Assembly (NCBI GenBank): GCA_019415705.1 | Contig: DXYS01000065.1 | Location: forward strand, 1 to 48,450 | Source: Bacteroidales bacterium | Lineage (GTDB): Bacteria > Bacteroidota > Bacteroidia > Bacteroidales > Muribaculaceae | DNA length: 48,450 bases | Direction of reading: 5' to 3' | Shown: positions 1-8,305 of the stretch, in pieces | How the letters are laid out: each line of letters begins with the position of its first letter | Position numbering within the stretch: the first letter of the stretch is position 1 | The notes under the pieces: model-generated | What the model was told of the DNA's origin: nothing | Databases searched by the model: none | Seen by the model: the letters and a program-made list of their open reading frames with translations, nothing else | Position numbers and translations under genes: made by a program

Positions 1-1178
1 TCAACCATAATTAACCCATACTGCACTTTGTCGAGCTCACCGTCAAAGTCGTCCCCTTCGTCAAAATCATCTTCTCCATCGGTAAGATTTCCAATAGATC
101 CGGTAGTAATGAAGTCTATGCAGGGTTCAATCTTAGTGGTGTGTTCACGGTCAAAGTCGCGGATAGTATCTTCCCAGCCCCTACGAATTGATGGCGGAAC
201 CACAACAAGTACCTTGCGAGGACGATTAAGTTCCTCGGCTTGATCAAGGAACATACGAATTAGCAAAAGTCCGACAACAGTCTTGCCAAGTCCCACGACA
301 TCGCCAAGCAAGAAACCTCCATAGCGTTTCATAATAGAGAATCCTTGCTTTACAGCGTCAAGCTGATAGTCCAGTGGCTTGTAAGATATAGGGAGATAAG
401 TTTTGAGGATGTTGGTGGTTTCTGCATCAATAATATCGCCAAACTGAGTTTGAAGATACTTGATATAGACATCGTAAGGAGTGAGAGGATTTTCAGCCTC
501 ATTGTCTTTCTCAATCTCTACACCAATAGGTGAAGGCTTAAGAATATTCTTAATAAACTTACCCGACCATAATGCGCTATTCTGCCATAGCTCCTCAAAC
601 CATGCTTTGTGAGATTTAGATGTCGAATACTCTGTAAACGGTGCTGCTACGCTGTTACCATTTTCTTCAAGGTAATTTAACTCGGCATTACCCTGTAATC
701 CTTTTAATGTAAAATTAGAGCTACCAACAATTCCAGTAGCAAGCATATGATTATTACCGAGGAAGATGTAGCATTTGGCATGGAGAAATTCCTTATGCAC
801 TCCCTGACCATACACGCGAATCTCAAACTTTCCATCGGGGTTCTCTTCGGTCAGGGCATTATCAATAATCAACTTACCAATGGGCTTATACTCATCGGTT
901 AGAGATTCGACATCCCTTTGAATATAGAAGTCTGGAAATTGACGCACCTCTTGAGACGCCTGATAATATTGAAGTTGCGGCTCTTGACCAATCAGTAAGT
1001 CAAGTTTACCTCCTCGCGCGAAAAAGCCTTTAAGTTCTTCATAGACTAAAGCTGTGCCTGGCAAGTCCCAATAACCTGTCGCAATCATAATATGATTACA
1101 ATCAGGACGTGAGACCAATTCTTTAATATATTTGACGAGCTTAAACTGCTCGGAATTATCAATTAAGGCATTTGCCAT
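1..1178 (-). CDS. PLD-domain / SNF2-type DEAD-box helicase, partial (3' part outside window)
   Basis: The reading frame is open from an ATG at 1178 down to the left window edge (392 codons), so the protein is incomplete. Residues about 25-175 look like a phospholipase D-type nuclease domain: His133 and Lys135 (HAK) followed by GSSN at 152-155 form an HKD-like motif. Residues about 268-310 begin a superfamily-2 helicase: a YQLDAV stretch, then the Walker A-like LGDVVGLGKT ending at residue 300, followed by a VVVPPS strand. This order (PLD, then SNF2 helicase) is known from bacterial helicases of defence and DNA-repair contexts. An acidic run near residues 376-386 (DGEDDFDEGDDFDGE) is an insertion before the Walker B region, which lies off the edge. 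The base composition is AT-rich compared with the next genes. Function is inferred; no partner gene is visible because the downstream side is missing. Confidence 0.85.
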   Translation of the reverse strand, partial: MANALIDNSEQFKLVKYIKELVSRPDCNHIMIATGYWDLPGTALVYEELKGFFARGGKLDLLIGQEPQLQYYQASQEVRQFPDFYIQRDVESLTDEYKPIGKLIIDNALTEENPDGKFEIRVYGQGVHKEFLHAKCYIFLGNNHMLATGIVGSSNFTLKGLQGNAELNYLEENGNSVAAPFTEYSTSKSHKAWFEELWQNSALWSGKFIKNILKPSPIGVEIEKDNEAENPLTPYDVYIKYLQTQFGDIIDAETTNILKTYLPISYKPLDYQLDAVKQGFSIMKRYGGFLLGDVVGLGKTVVGLLLIRMFLDQAEELNRPRKVLVVVPPSIRRGWEDTIRDFDREHTTKIEPCIDFITTGSIGNLTDGEDDFDEGDDFDGELDKVQYGLIMV

Positions 1179-1505
1179 ATCTATGAAAAAACAAAAACTC
1201 CGGCGGCAGTTATCTGAGGGCTGACCGAGCCTGCAACGACTGCGTGGGAGTTTAGAGATTTGATTGGTTTTGTGGCATCGCTGCCTGTGGGTTTAAACCG
1301 TTTCGGCCATATTCAGATTTTTATGGTTGCTATTTATGCAAAGATACATATATATTTCTTCAATTGCAATCGGTTATGCCGTAAAACACAACCTGTAGTG
1401 TCAAGTATTAGTCAAGTATTATCTTCGGTTTATTCGGTTTTTTCGTGGATTTTTTGTAAGTTTGCCGCCACAAAATCAATAAGATATCCATTTAAATACA
1501 TCTAA
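1179..1505. other. Intergenic region between divergent genes
   Basis: The 327 bases separate the divergent helicase gene and the flippase gene. I see no gene here. The only clear element is a Bacteroidetes-type -7 box near its right end (listed separately). Confidence 0.6.
1457..1464 (+). promoter_or_regulatory. Bacteroidetes-type -7 promoter box for the flippase gene
   Basis: TAAGTTTG matches TAnnTTTG. The upstream stretch is T-rich but holds no clean -33 TTTG at the usual distance. The box lies about 45 bases before the TTG codon at 1506. Confidence 0.45.
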
Positions 1506-2564
1506 TTGGAGGAACAGACCAAAAAATCGGGACGTCGGCCTTGGCTCGGCGTTTTTATGAAATATGCTATACCTTTGGTTATCAGCATCGGTTTGTGTTA
1601 TCTGTTGTTCACGGGTATTGATTTCGACGAGATGACGGCCATCATCCGCCATGACTGCGATTTCAGTTTTATCGCCTTGGCGATGGCTCTGTCGCTGCTG
1701 TCTTATCTCTTCCGCGCGTTGCGCTGGCGCATACAGCTTCAGGCGCTCGGCGTCCGTCCTCCGCTCTTTTATCTCGTGCTCAGCATTTTCGGCACCTATG
1801 CCGTCAATCTTGTCTTCCCGCGTCTCGGCGAAATATGGCGTTCGGGCTATATCGCCAAACGTCAGGACGCTCCGTTCTCGGAGGTTTTCGGCTCAATGGT
1901 GGCCGAACGTCTCGCCGACACAGTCACAGTGGCACTGATTACGCTTGCGGCCTTTGTGCTCGCCTCCGGTGCTATCGGCGAATATATGGCTCAGAATCAA
2001 GCGCTCTATGACTTCGTGGTCTCTATGCTGACATCGCCGTGGCTTTGGGGGGCTTTGGTGGCTGCCGGTGCGCTGACATGGTGGCTGCTGCGCCGCTACG
2101 CCGCGAGCCGCGCCGTGCGCTCGCTCAAGAGTTTCCTGCGCGGTCTGTGGGACGGTTTCGCCGTCATCGCCACTATGCCCGGCAAGGGCCGATGGCTGCT
2201 GTGGACCGTCTGCCTGTGGGGCTGCTATTTCTCGACAATGTATATCGAATTTTTCGCTTTCCCCTCAACTTCCGGCGTCATGGAGCGTTATGGTCTTAGC
2301 GCGGTGCTTGTCACCTTCGCCGTCTCAAGCCTGTCGATGGGCGTGCCGTCAAACGGAGGTATCGGGCCGTGGCAGTGGGCTGTGATTTTCGCCCTCAGCA
2401 TCTACGGCGTCGGTGCGACACAGTCGGGAGCATTTGCCAACGTCGTGCTCGGCTGCCAGACACTCGTGCAGATTGTGCTCGGCATAATCACATTCGTACT
2501 CATCGCCGCCGACCGCAACCACCGGCGACGTCATTTAACATCAAATATTAACCCAAAAGCATAA
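1506..2564 (+). CDS. Lysylphosphatidylglycerol synthase TM-region / flippase-like membrane protein
   Basis: This is a 352-residue integral membrane protein of the LPG_synthase_TM (UPF0104/YbhN-like) type. Hydrophobic segments are visible at about 19-38, 50-70, 82-100, 130-150, 168-188, 215-235, 255-275 and 305-328, with family-like stretches such as FRALRWR and VFPRLGEIWR near the N-terminal third. A GVPSNGGIGPWQW stretch at about 282-294 resembles the conserved glycine-rich loop of the family. Relatives are thought to move lipids or polyprenyl-linked sugars; the substrate here is unknown. The start is uncertain: TTG at 1506 follows directly after an in-frame TAA, while ATG at 1557 (residue 18) would give a shorter N-terminus directly before the first membrane segment. 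The next gene starts 10 bases after the stop, so the two are probably co-transcribed. Confidence 0.85.
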   Translation: MEEQTKKSGRRPWLGVFMKYAIPLVISIGLCYLLFTGIDFDEMTAIIRHDCDFSFIALAMALSLLSYLFRALRWRIQLQALGVRPPLFYLVLSIFGTYAVNLVFPRLGEIWRSGYIAKRQDAPFSEVFGSMVAERLADTVTVALITLAAFVLASGAIGEYMAQNQALYDFVVSMLTSPWLWGALVAAGALTWWLLRRYAASRAVRSLKSFLRGLWDGFAVIATMPGKGRWLLWTVCLWGCYFSTMYIEFFAFPSTSGVMERYGLSAVLVTFAVSSLSMGVPSNGGIGPWQWAVIFALSIYGVGATQSGAFANVVLGCQTLVQIVLGIITFVLIAADRNHRRRHLTSNINPKA

Positions 2565-2574
2565 AACCCGCAAA

Positions 2575-3786
2575 ATGTCAAAAGTCATTATCATCGGAGC
2601 CGGCGGTGTCGGCACGGTCGTGGCTCACAAATGCGCCCAGAATCCCGAGGTATTCACCGAAATAGTGCTTGCCTCACGCACCAAATCTAAATGTGACGCC
2701 GTGGCGGCTGCCATCGGTGCCCCCAACATCACCACCGACTCGGTCGACGCCGACTCGGTCAGCCAGCTCTGCGAGCTCTTCCGCCGTCATAAGCCCGACA
2801 TGGTCATCAATGTCGCCCTGCCCTATCAGGACCTTACCATCATGGACGCCTGCTTGGAGTGCGGCGTCAACTACCTTGACACAGCCAACTACGAGCCCAA
2901 GGATGTGGCACACTTCGAGTACTCTTGGCAGTGGGCCTACCGTGAGCGCTTCGAGAAGGCCGGCCTGACCGCCATACTCGGTTGCGGTTTTGACCCGGGA
3001 GTGTCGGGTGTGTTCACCGCCTACGCCGCCAAACACTATTTCAGCGAGATGCAGTATCTCGACATCGTCGACTGCAACGCCGGCAACCACGGCAAAGCCT
3101 TCGCCACAAACTTCAACCCCGAAATCAACATACGCGAGATTACTCAGAACGGCCGCTACTACCGTGACGGCAAATGGATTACGACCAAACCGCTCGAGGT
3201 GCACATGGACCTCAACTATCCCAATATCGGTCCGCGCGACTCATACCTGCTCTATCATGAGGAACTCGAGTCACTCGTGCAGAACTATCCGACAATCCGC
3301 CGCGCACGCTTCTGGATGACATTCGGTCAGGAATATCTCACCCATCTGCGCGTCATACAGGACATCGGCATGGCCCGCATCGACGAAATCGACTACAACG
3401 GCACTAAAATCGTGCCCCTGCAGTTCCTCAAAGCCGTGCTGCCCAACCCGCAGGACCTCGGCAAGAACTATCACGGCGAGACATCAATCGGCTGTCGCAT
3501 CTCGGGCATCGACAAAGAGGGCAAACCCTTTACATATTACATATACAACAACTGCTCTCACGAGGACGCCTTCAAAGAGACCGGCATGCAGGCCGTCAGC
3601 TACACCACGGGCGTACCGGCCATGACCGGCGCCATGATGTTCCTTACCGGCAAATGGGTCAAGCCCGGCGTGCACAACGTCGAGGAGTTCGACCCGGACC
3701 CGTTCCTCGAGACCCTCGCCAAACAGGGTCTGCCTTGGCACGAAATCTTTAACGCCGACCTCGAAGTCGACAAACTCGACAACTAA
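2575..3786 (+). CDS. Saccharopine dehydrogenase family enzyme, probably carboxynorspermidine synthase
   Basis: This 403-residue cytoplasmic oxidoreductase has an N-terminal Rossmann nucleotide-binding motif (GAGGVG, residues 8-13) and the saccharopine-dehydrogenase pattern MVINVALPYQDLTIMDACLE, GVNYLDTA and GCGFDPGVSGVF. Length and motifs fit carboxynorspermidine synthase, which condenses aspartate semialdehyde with diaminopropane or putrescine in the alternative polyamine route used by many Bacteroidetes. That choice over a lysine-pathway enzyme rests on family resemblance. No carboxynorspermidine decarboxylase gene lies next to it. It follows the flippase gene by 10 bases and is followed by a strong hairpin, so it ends a two-gene unit. 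Confidence 0.85.
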   Translation: MSKVIIIGAGGVGTVVAHKCAQNPEVFTEIVLASRTKSKCDAVAAAIGAPNITTDSVDADSVSQLCELFRRHKPDMVINVALPYQDLTIMDACLECGVNYLDTANYEPKDVAHFEYSWQWAYRERFEKAGLTAILGCGFDPGVSGVFTAYAAKHYFSEMQYLDIVDCNAGNHGKAFATNFNPEINIREITQNGRYYRDGKWITTKPLEVHMDLNYPNIGPRDSYLLYHEELESLVQNYPTIRRARFWMTFGQEYLTHLRVIQDIGMARIDEIDYNGTKIVPLQFLKAVLPNPQDLGKNYHGETSIGCRISGIDKEGKPFTYYIYNNCSHEDAFKETGMQAVSYTTGVPAMTGAMMFLTGKWVKPGVHNVEEFDPDPFLETLAKQGLPWHEIFNADLEVDKLDN

Positions 3787-3846
3787 AGCGCCGCTCAACT
3801 TCAGCGGGATCGTGCTGACTACCCACAAGGTGTCAGCCTCACAGAC

Positions 3847-3886
3847 AGCGCGCCGACGGGACAACCCCCGCCGGCGCGCTATTTAT
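3847..3886 (+). terminator. Intrinsic terminator after the dehydrogenase gene
   Basis: A GC-rich inverted repeat (AGCGCGCCG at 3847-3855 with CGGCGCGCT at 3872-3880, further extended inward by ACGGG/CCCGC-type pairing) is followed by ATTTATT. It lies 60 bases after the stop codon. Confidence 0.75.
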
Positions 3887-4680
3887 TAATATAGCTATCT
3901 ATTTATATAACGCATATTTACAATCGCACATATTGGCCTGTAACGCGAAAACATCATAACTTGTTGAACTTTTTTGAGGTATTTTACTGAATATTTTTGA
4001 GGCGCATGCGTATTCATAATTCACATAAACGCCTGATTATTTATGTTTCGTCCTTCATACATTAAAGTGACTTTATCACTTATTTATCAGCTCAAATTAA
4101 AGGGTCAAACAGCGAAAATCGGCTCATTTTGAGCCGATAACGGTCATCATCGCCAACGGATATTGTCCGATTTCGTTTCGCACGGTTGATTCAATCGATT
4201 ACAAAAAGGGGCAATGTAAAAAAGGTGTCAAAAACAAATGTAGGGACGTGCCATTCGGCACGTATAATGTGGCCGCCCATGATTCGCGAATTATACATGC
4301 CGCCCCTCCCATCCGGTCGCTTTGGCATGCCCCTACATAGTTATATATGTTCTTTTTAACATTTCAATCGGCCTTTAAACGCATTTTTATCGACCAATTT
4401 CTTTTCGCGGTCAAAACATATTTTTAAACACCGGTATCAAATACAAACTTACGCGATGACTGCTGTATAAAATCGCATTATCCTCCATATTTTTTAATAA
4501 AATGTTGCTTATTTAAACTATAATTACCATATTTGCAGCCGGACAGAGTTTCTTATAGTCTCGACATGACAAGGTTTTTTGATAACAAAAGATGCAGAAA
4601 CCTCGCCTATTAGGGACGGGAAGGGTTTGTCCGACAGCCGTGTAGCTGCTTAAAGCGATATGCGGCAGACATTTTGGAAA
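3887..4680. other. Long AT-rich intergenic region containing a BIME repeat
   Basis: About 800 bases with no convincing coding frame. It carries the REP/BIME element at 4239-4337. Closer to the right end, CGGACA near 4541 and TGTCCG near 4628, and a GGTTTT/AAACCT pair around 4572-4604, could form further RNA structure upstream of the structured-RNA candidate. The rest shows nothing I recognise. Confidence 0.5.
4239..4337. repeat. BIME-like pair of inverted REP elements
   Basis: The left unit (4239-4268) reads TGTAGGGACGTGCC, a four-base loop, then GGCACGTATAAT: a GTAG tetranucleotide directly before a hairpin, the hallmark of REP sequences. The right unit (4290-4337) is the same design in inverse orientation: on the minus strand it reads TGTAGGGGCATGCC, a longer loop, then GGCATGTATAAT. 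A third unit occurs at 41653-41682. A RAYT transposase gene, the class known to act on REPs, is at 36285-36647. Confidence 0.7.
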
Positions 4681-4937
4681 GAAAGCGTTACAAGGCGCTT
4701 GTTCTTGGCATTTCGAAATCTGACAGTTTCTTTACCCGGTCAAGACCAAGCAACGACGGACGCACGTGGATATGCATTTTACATGTATCCTCCCTGATTT
4801 GTGAAAATCCGGGAGGAGAACAGAGTTGCATATAGGCGTGAGGTTTCTGCCGTTGCCCATCTTCCGGGTCAGGCAATGTCAGAGCCTCGAAATGCAGGAT
4901 GGGCAACAAGTACAGACTCTCACGCTTTTCTGTTTTA
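4681..4937 (+). ncRNA. Candidate structured RNA (6S-like rod or riboregulatory leader)
   Basis: Two long competing folds are visible. Fold A is a rod: CTTGTT (4698-4703) with AACAAG (4905-4910), GCATTTCGA (4708-4716) with TCGAAATGC (4887-4895), CTGACA (4720-4725) with TGTCAG (4877-4882), ACCCGG (4734-4739) with CCGGGT (4864-4869), and GCAACG (4750-4755) with CGTTGC (4851-4856). A perfect apical hairpin lies inside (TCCTCCC at 4788-4794 with GGGAGGA at 4811-4817, plus GATTT/AAATC). Fold B is terminator-like: GCGTGAG (4836-4842) with CTCACGC (4919-4925) and TTGCCCATC (4853-4861) with GATGGGCAA (4898-4906), followed by TTTTCTGTTTT. The rod shape recalls 6S RNA, but I cannot confirm a family. It ends 44 bases before the ATG of the next operon, so it may instead be a regulatory leader. 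Confidence 0.5.
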
Positions 4938-4980
4938 GTACAGTCGCTTGGACGAGTCGGCGGCCATTAAAATTATTGCC

Positions 4981-5667
4981 ATGCATTTCCGCATCAGAAA
5001 AAGTAGTTTTGCAGTGCCTGTTATAGCACTCGCAGCATGTCTGGTTTCACTCCCCCTCTCTGCAAAAGACGATGACCCGGCCAAAGAACGCCGGGAGCAG
5101 ATGAAGGATGTGAGAAAACGAGCCACGGCCAAAGCCGACAAACAGTTCCGCAAAGAAGCCGAGAAACTCGAGAAACAAGGTTGGAAACCCATATCCGCCA
5201 AGTCGATAGCACGCCAGCTCGAACGTCAGGCCATGATGGAGGCCGAGGAAAACGACGAGTATATGCCCAAGTTCCTTTTCGGCACGGGCAACTCTATCGG
5301 ACAGAATATCGACGCAGCCCGCATGCAGGCTACAACGATGGCTAAATTAGATATCGTGCGTCAGCTCGAGTCTGTCATCACCGGCGAGCTCCAGACCCTG
5401 ATGAGCAACCGCGAGGATGCGACCGCAACCTCAGGCATCGAGACAACAGGCTATATCAAGGAGGAAATCGGCAAACGTCTCGGACGCACAATCCCCGTTG
5501 TCGACATGTATAAAGTGTCAGGGGCAAACAAAGAGGTGCGCATAATCGTGGCCTATAACTATGACACGGCCGTCGACCTCACAAAAGAGGTGATACGCGA
5601 AAACATGCTTGACAAAGCCGAGAAAATCGGCGAGAAGTACAACAATCAGGAGTCTGACAAAGAATAA
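4981..5667 (+). CDS. Exported LPP20-like protein
   Basis: The start is placed at the ATG at 4981, because it gives a normal signal peptide (residues about 1-28, ending near PLSA before KDDDPAKE); the TTG at 4948 would add 11 residues before it. The mature protein begins with a charged helical stretch (about 35-75), then a FLFGTGNSIGQNIDAARMQA stretch (about 100-120) and an alpha-beta segment resembling LPP20-type lipoprotein domains, in which residues after IDAAR form the first helix. It has no lipobox cysteine. It is the first gene of a three-gene run of exported proteins (9-base gap to the next) leading to a caspase-like protease. The molecular role is unknown. Confidence 0.75.
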   Translation: MHFRIRKSSFAVPVIALAACLVSLPLSAKDDDPAKERREQMKDVRKRATAKADKQFRKEAEKLEKQGWKPISAKSIARQLERQAMMEAEENDEYMPKFLFGTGNSIGQNIDAARMQATTMAKLDIVRQLESVITGELQTLMSNREDATATSGIETTGYIKEEIGKRLGRTIPVVDMYKVSGANKEVRIIVAYNYDTAVDLTKEVIRENMLDKAEKIGEKYNNQESDKE

Positions 5668-5676
5668 GGAGCCGCA

Positions 5677-6564
5677 ATGAAACGGTCAGTCCTTTTGGCT
5701 TTAATGATGGCCGCAAGTCTGTGTCAGCTCACAATGTGGTCACGCACGTGCACGGTCTCGGGTGAATATGTCTATATGGCCTCGCCGTCGCAGTCGGTCG
5801 ACGAGGCCAAGCGTATCGCCGTCGAGCGAGCGCGCATACAGGCCCTCGCCAACGAGTTCGGCACTGTCATCAGCCAGTCGATAAGCACGGCCGTGATGGA
5901 AGGCTCGGGCTCTGCGGGCTCACAGTTTCAGGCCACGTCACAGAGCGACGTGCGCGGCGAGTGGATTACGGATACCCGCGAGCCGAAGTTCGACATACAG
6001 TTTACCGACGGTATGCTGCGCGTCTATGTGACCGTCGAGGGCAAAGCCCGCGACCGCTCCGAGTCGATGATAGACCTGAAGGTCAAACTGTTGCGCAACT
6101 GCACTGACTCACAGTGTGAATCCTCGCGCTTTGCCGGCGGTGACGACATGTACCTTATGCTGCGCTCGCCCGTCAAGGGCTATCTTGCAGTATATCTGCT
6201 TGATCAGGCATCATCGACATGCTACTGCCTCCTGCCCTACCGCAATTCAGACGGCCGCGCCAAAGAGATTAAGCCTGACCGTGAATATATCCTGTTTTCG
6301 CCACGCCATGCCGACGAAAAGGAGCTTTCGGTCATAGACGAATACACGATGACATGCAGCGGCGACACTCCTGAAATCAACGAACTGTATGTCGTTTTCT
6401 CGCCCGTAGAGTTTGCAAAGCCGTCAGCCGATGCGTCAGACGACAGACTGCCCCTGACGCTGACTATGAAAGACTTCCACAAATGGTTAGGCAAACTTAA
6501 AAACCGTGATGATAAGGTGACTTGTGTTTCACTGCCGCTCACGATTGTTCCCGCCGATTCATGA
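5677..6564 (+). CDS. Exported DUF4384-type protein
   Basis: This 295-residue protein has a signal peptide (residues 1-22, MKRSVLLALMMAASLCQL...). The first half (about 25-140) contains an ASPSQSVDEAKRIAVERAR stretch like the LPP20/flagellar-assembly alpha-beta fold of the preceding gene. The second half (about 150-290) resembles the DUF4384 domain: MYLMLRSPVKGYLAVYLLD, then a cysteine-containing segment CYCLLPYR, then YILFSP and LYVVFSPVEF. DUF4384 is commonly linked to caspase-like proteins, here as a neighbour rather than a fusion. The stop codon is 47 bases before the chosen start of the caspase gene. A function beyond being part of this envelope-localised module cannot be stated. Confidence 0.75.
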   Translation: MKRSVLLALMMAASLCQLTMWSRTCTVSGEYVYMASPSQSVDEAKRIAVERARIQALANEFGTVISQSISTAVMEGSGSAGSQFQATSQSDVRGEWITDTREPKFDIQFTDGMLRVYVTVEGKARDRSESMIDLKVKLLRNCTDSQCESSRFAGGDDMYLMLRSPVKGYLAVYLLDQASSTCYCLLPYRNSDGRAKEIKPDREYILFSPRHADEKELSVIDEYTMTCSGDTPEINELYVVFSPVEFAKPSADASDDRLPLTLTMKDFHKWLGKLKNRDDKVTCVSLPLTIVPADS

Positions 6565-6611
6565 CAAAATCTACCGATAAAACACTATATAATAATCATA
6601 TACTGATACTT

Positions 6612-8231
6612 ATGACACGCCGCATAATTACATTTTTTGCGATAGCTCTCATCAGTTTAAGCTCGTTTGCCGACAGTTTCACGTATGAATACGAAGGCGT
6701 CACCTTCAAGGGCAAGATTGACGGGGGCTATGCGACCATTAAAAGTTTCGACAACAAGGCCCAGCGTGTGGTCATCCCGGCAACAGTGGCTTACAAAGGC
6801 ACAAGCTATCCGGTCGAGTCGGTCGGAGTGTTTATGAACGGAGTCAACTATTCGACCGTATATCTTACTTTAGAAGAAGGTATAAAAGAAATAGACAAAT
6901 TCTGTTTCAACGAGTTCCGCAAACTCCGTGAAGTGAAACTGCCGGCGTCGTTGCGCCACATCGGCAAAAACGCGTTCCGCAACAATTCGGCCATGCAGTT
7001 TACGATGCTCGCTACAATACCCGAAGGACAGTTGCGCCAAGGCAACGAAGTAAACATAGCTGACTATCAGCTGACAGCCGAGATGCAGACCGCTGAATCT
7101 CCGGATGTGATAAGACAACGCGAAAAAGAGCAGAAGGCCGCCGAAAAAGACATGGAGCGTCAGCTCAAAGAGAAAGACCGTCAGCTCAAGGAAGCCGAAA
7201 AAGAGAAGGCGCGCCTGCTCGCCGAGGCCGAAAAACGTCAGAAAGAGGAAGAACGCGAAAGGGCAAAAGCCGAGCAGGCTGACAAGGACGATGACGGCAG
7301 CGGTATAAAAGGCATGTTCAAGAGTCTGCTGGCAAGCAAAAAGAAAGATAAACCGCAACAAGATAACAGCACACCCGCTCCGGCAGCAGTGACTCCGCAA
7401 CAACCGCTTGTCGCCCAAGCCGAGGAAGTCAAGCCGCAGCTGCCGCCGGTCGATGTGGACATCGACATCCCGGTAGTCAAGACCGACAAAAACCTCAACA
7501 CTTACTGTGTCATCATAGCCAACGAGAACTACGAGGACATACCTGTCGTAGACTATGCCTCGCGCGACGGCGAAGTTTTCCGCGAATATTGCATTAAGAC
7601 TCTCGGAGTCCCCGAGAAACAGATAAAATCATTTATCAACGCATCATATACCGACATCAAGCGTGCGCTCAACTGGGTCGAGACAATGACCGATATATCG
7701 GAGGGCAACTCCAAGGTGATTTTCTATTATGCCGGTCACGGCATACCCGATGAGAAAGAGAAAGCATCCTATCTGATTCCCACCGACGGGTTTCCCAAAG
7801 ACATCACGACCTGTTTCAAATTAGGTGACATCTATGCACGCCTCGGCAAACTGAAGACTCAGAATGTTACCGTGCTTTTGGATGCCTGTTTCAGCGGCGT
7901 CAAACGCGGCTCGGGTCAGGCTCTGATTGCAGCGCGCGGCGTCGCATTAAAACCGAGAGCCGAAGTGTTGCCCGCCAACATGGTGGTGTTCACCGCCGCC
8001 TCCGACGACGAGACCGCCCTGTCATACGGCGAAAAGCGTCACGGCATGTTCACTTACTTCCTGCTCGACCGTCTGAAAAAATCAAAAGGCGAGACATCGT
8101 TCGGCGACCTTTTCATGCATCTGTCTCAGAATGTCAAAAAGAGTTCGATGCTCGAAAACGACAAACTGCAGACCCCGAATGTGGCATATTCGACCGCGCT
8201 CGGCCGCAAATGGGAAAGCATGACATTCTGA
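6612..8231 (+). CDS. Exported caspase-like (C14) peptidase with BspA-type LRR and coiled coil
   Basis: The start is placed at ATG 6612, which gives a clean signal peptide (MTRRIITFFAIALISLSSFA); ATG 6561 overlaps the previous stop but would put 17 polar residues ahead of it. Residues about 20-130 form a short leucine-rich, BspA-like segment (KEIDKFCFNEFRKLREVKLP). Residues about 165-230 are a charged coiled coil rich in EKERQLK-type repeats, followed by a Pro/Gln-rich linker (about 245-285). Residues about 292-535 are a caspase-like domain with the expected dyad: His376 in YYAGHG and Cys426 in LLDACFSG. It is likely active in the periplasm or outside the cell; its substrate is unknown. It ends the operon with the LPP20-like and DUF4384 genes. 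Confidence 0.88.
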   Translation: MTRRIITFFAIALISLSSFADSFTYEYEGVTFKGKIDGGYATIKSFDNKAQRVVIPATVAYKGTSYPVESVGVFMNGVNYSTVYLTLEEGIKEIDKFCFNEFRKLREVKLPASLRHIGKNAFRNNSAMQFTMLATIPEGQLRQGNEVNIADYQLTAEMQTAESPDVIRQREKEQKAAEKDMERQLKEKDRQLKEAEKEKARLLAEAEKRQKEEERERAKAEQADKDDDGSGIKGMFKSLLASKKKDKPQQDNSTPAPAAVTPQQPLVAQAEEVKPQLPPVDVDIDIPVVKTDKNLNTYCVIIANENYEDIPVVDYASRDGEVFREYCIKTLGVPEKQIKSFINASYTDIKRALNWVETMTDISEGNSKVIFYYAGHGIPDEKEKASYLIPTDGFPKDITTCFKLGDIYARLGKLKTQNVTVLLDACFSGVKRGSGQALIAARGVALKPRAEVLPANMVVFTAASDDETALSYGEKRHGMFTYFLLDRLKKSKGETSFGDLFMHLSQNVKKSSMLENDKLQTPNVAYSTALGRKWESMTF

Positions 8232-8305
8232 CAAATCGACCGCTAGGCAATAGCACTACAAATCAACCCTTTAACCAATTTATATAACCTTTAAAATTTA
8301 CTTTT

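Noticed and set aside
2674..3204. Long minus-strand frame opposite the dehydrogenase gene
   Set aside because: It mirrors the codon pattern of the plus-strand gene, which has clear motifs; the antisense protein shows no family features.
4530..4937. RNase P RNA or tmRNA in the structured region
   Set aside because: I looked for the conserved RNase P GAGGAAAGTCC-type block and for a tmRNA tag ending in ALAA with a T-loop near the 3' end, on both strands, and saw neither.
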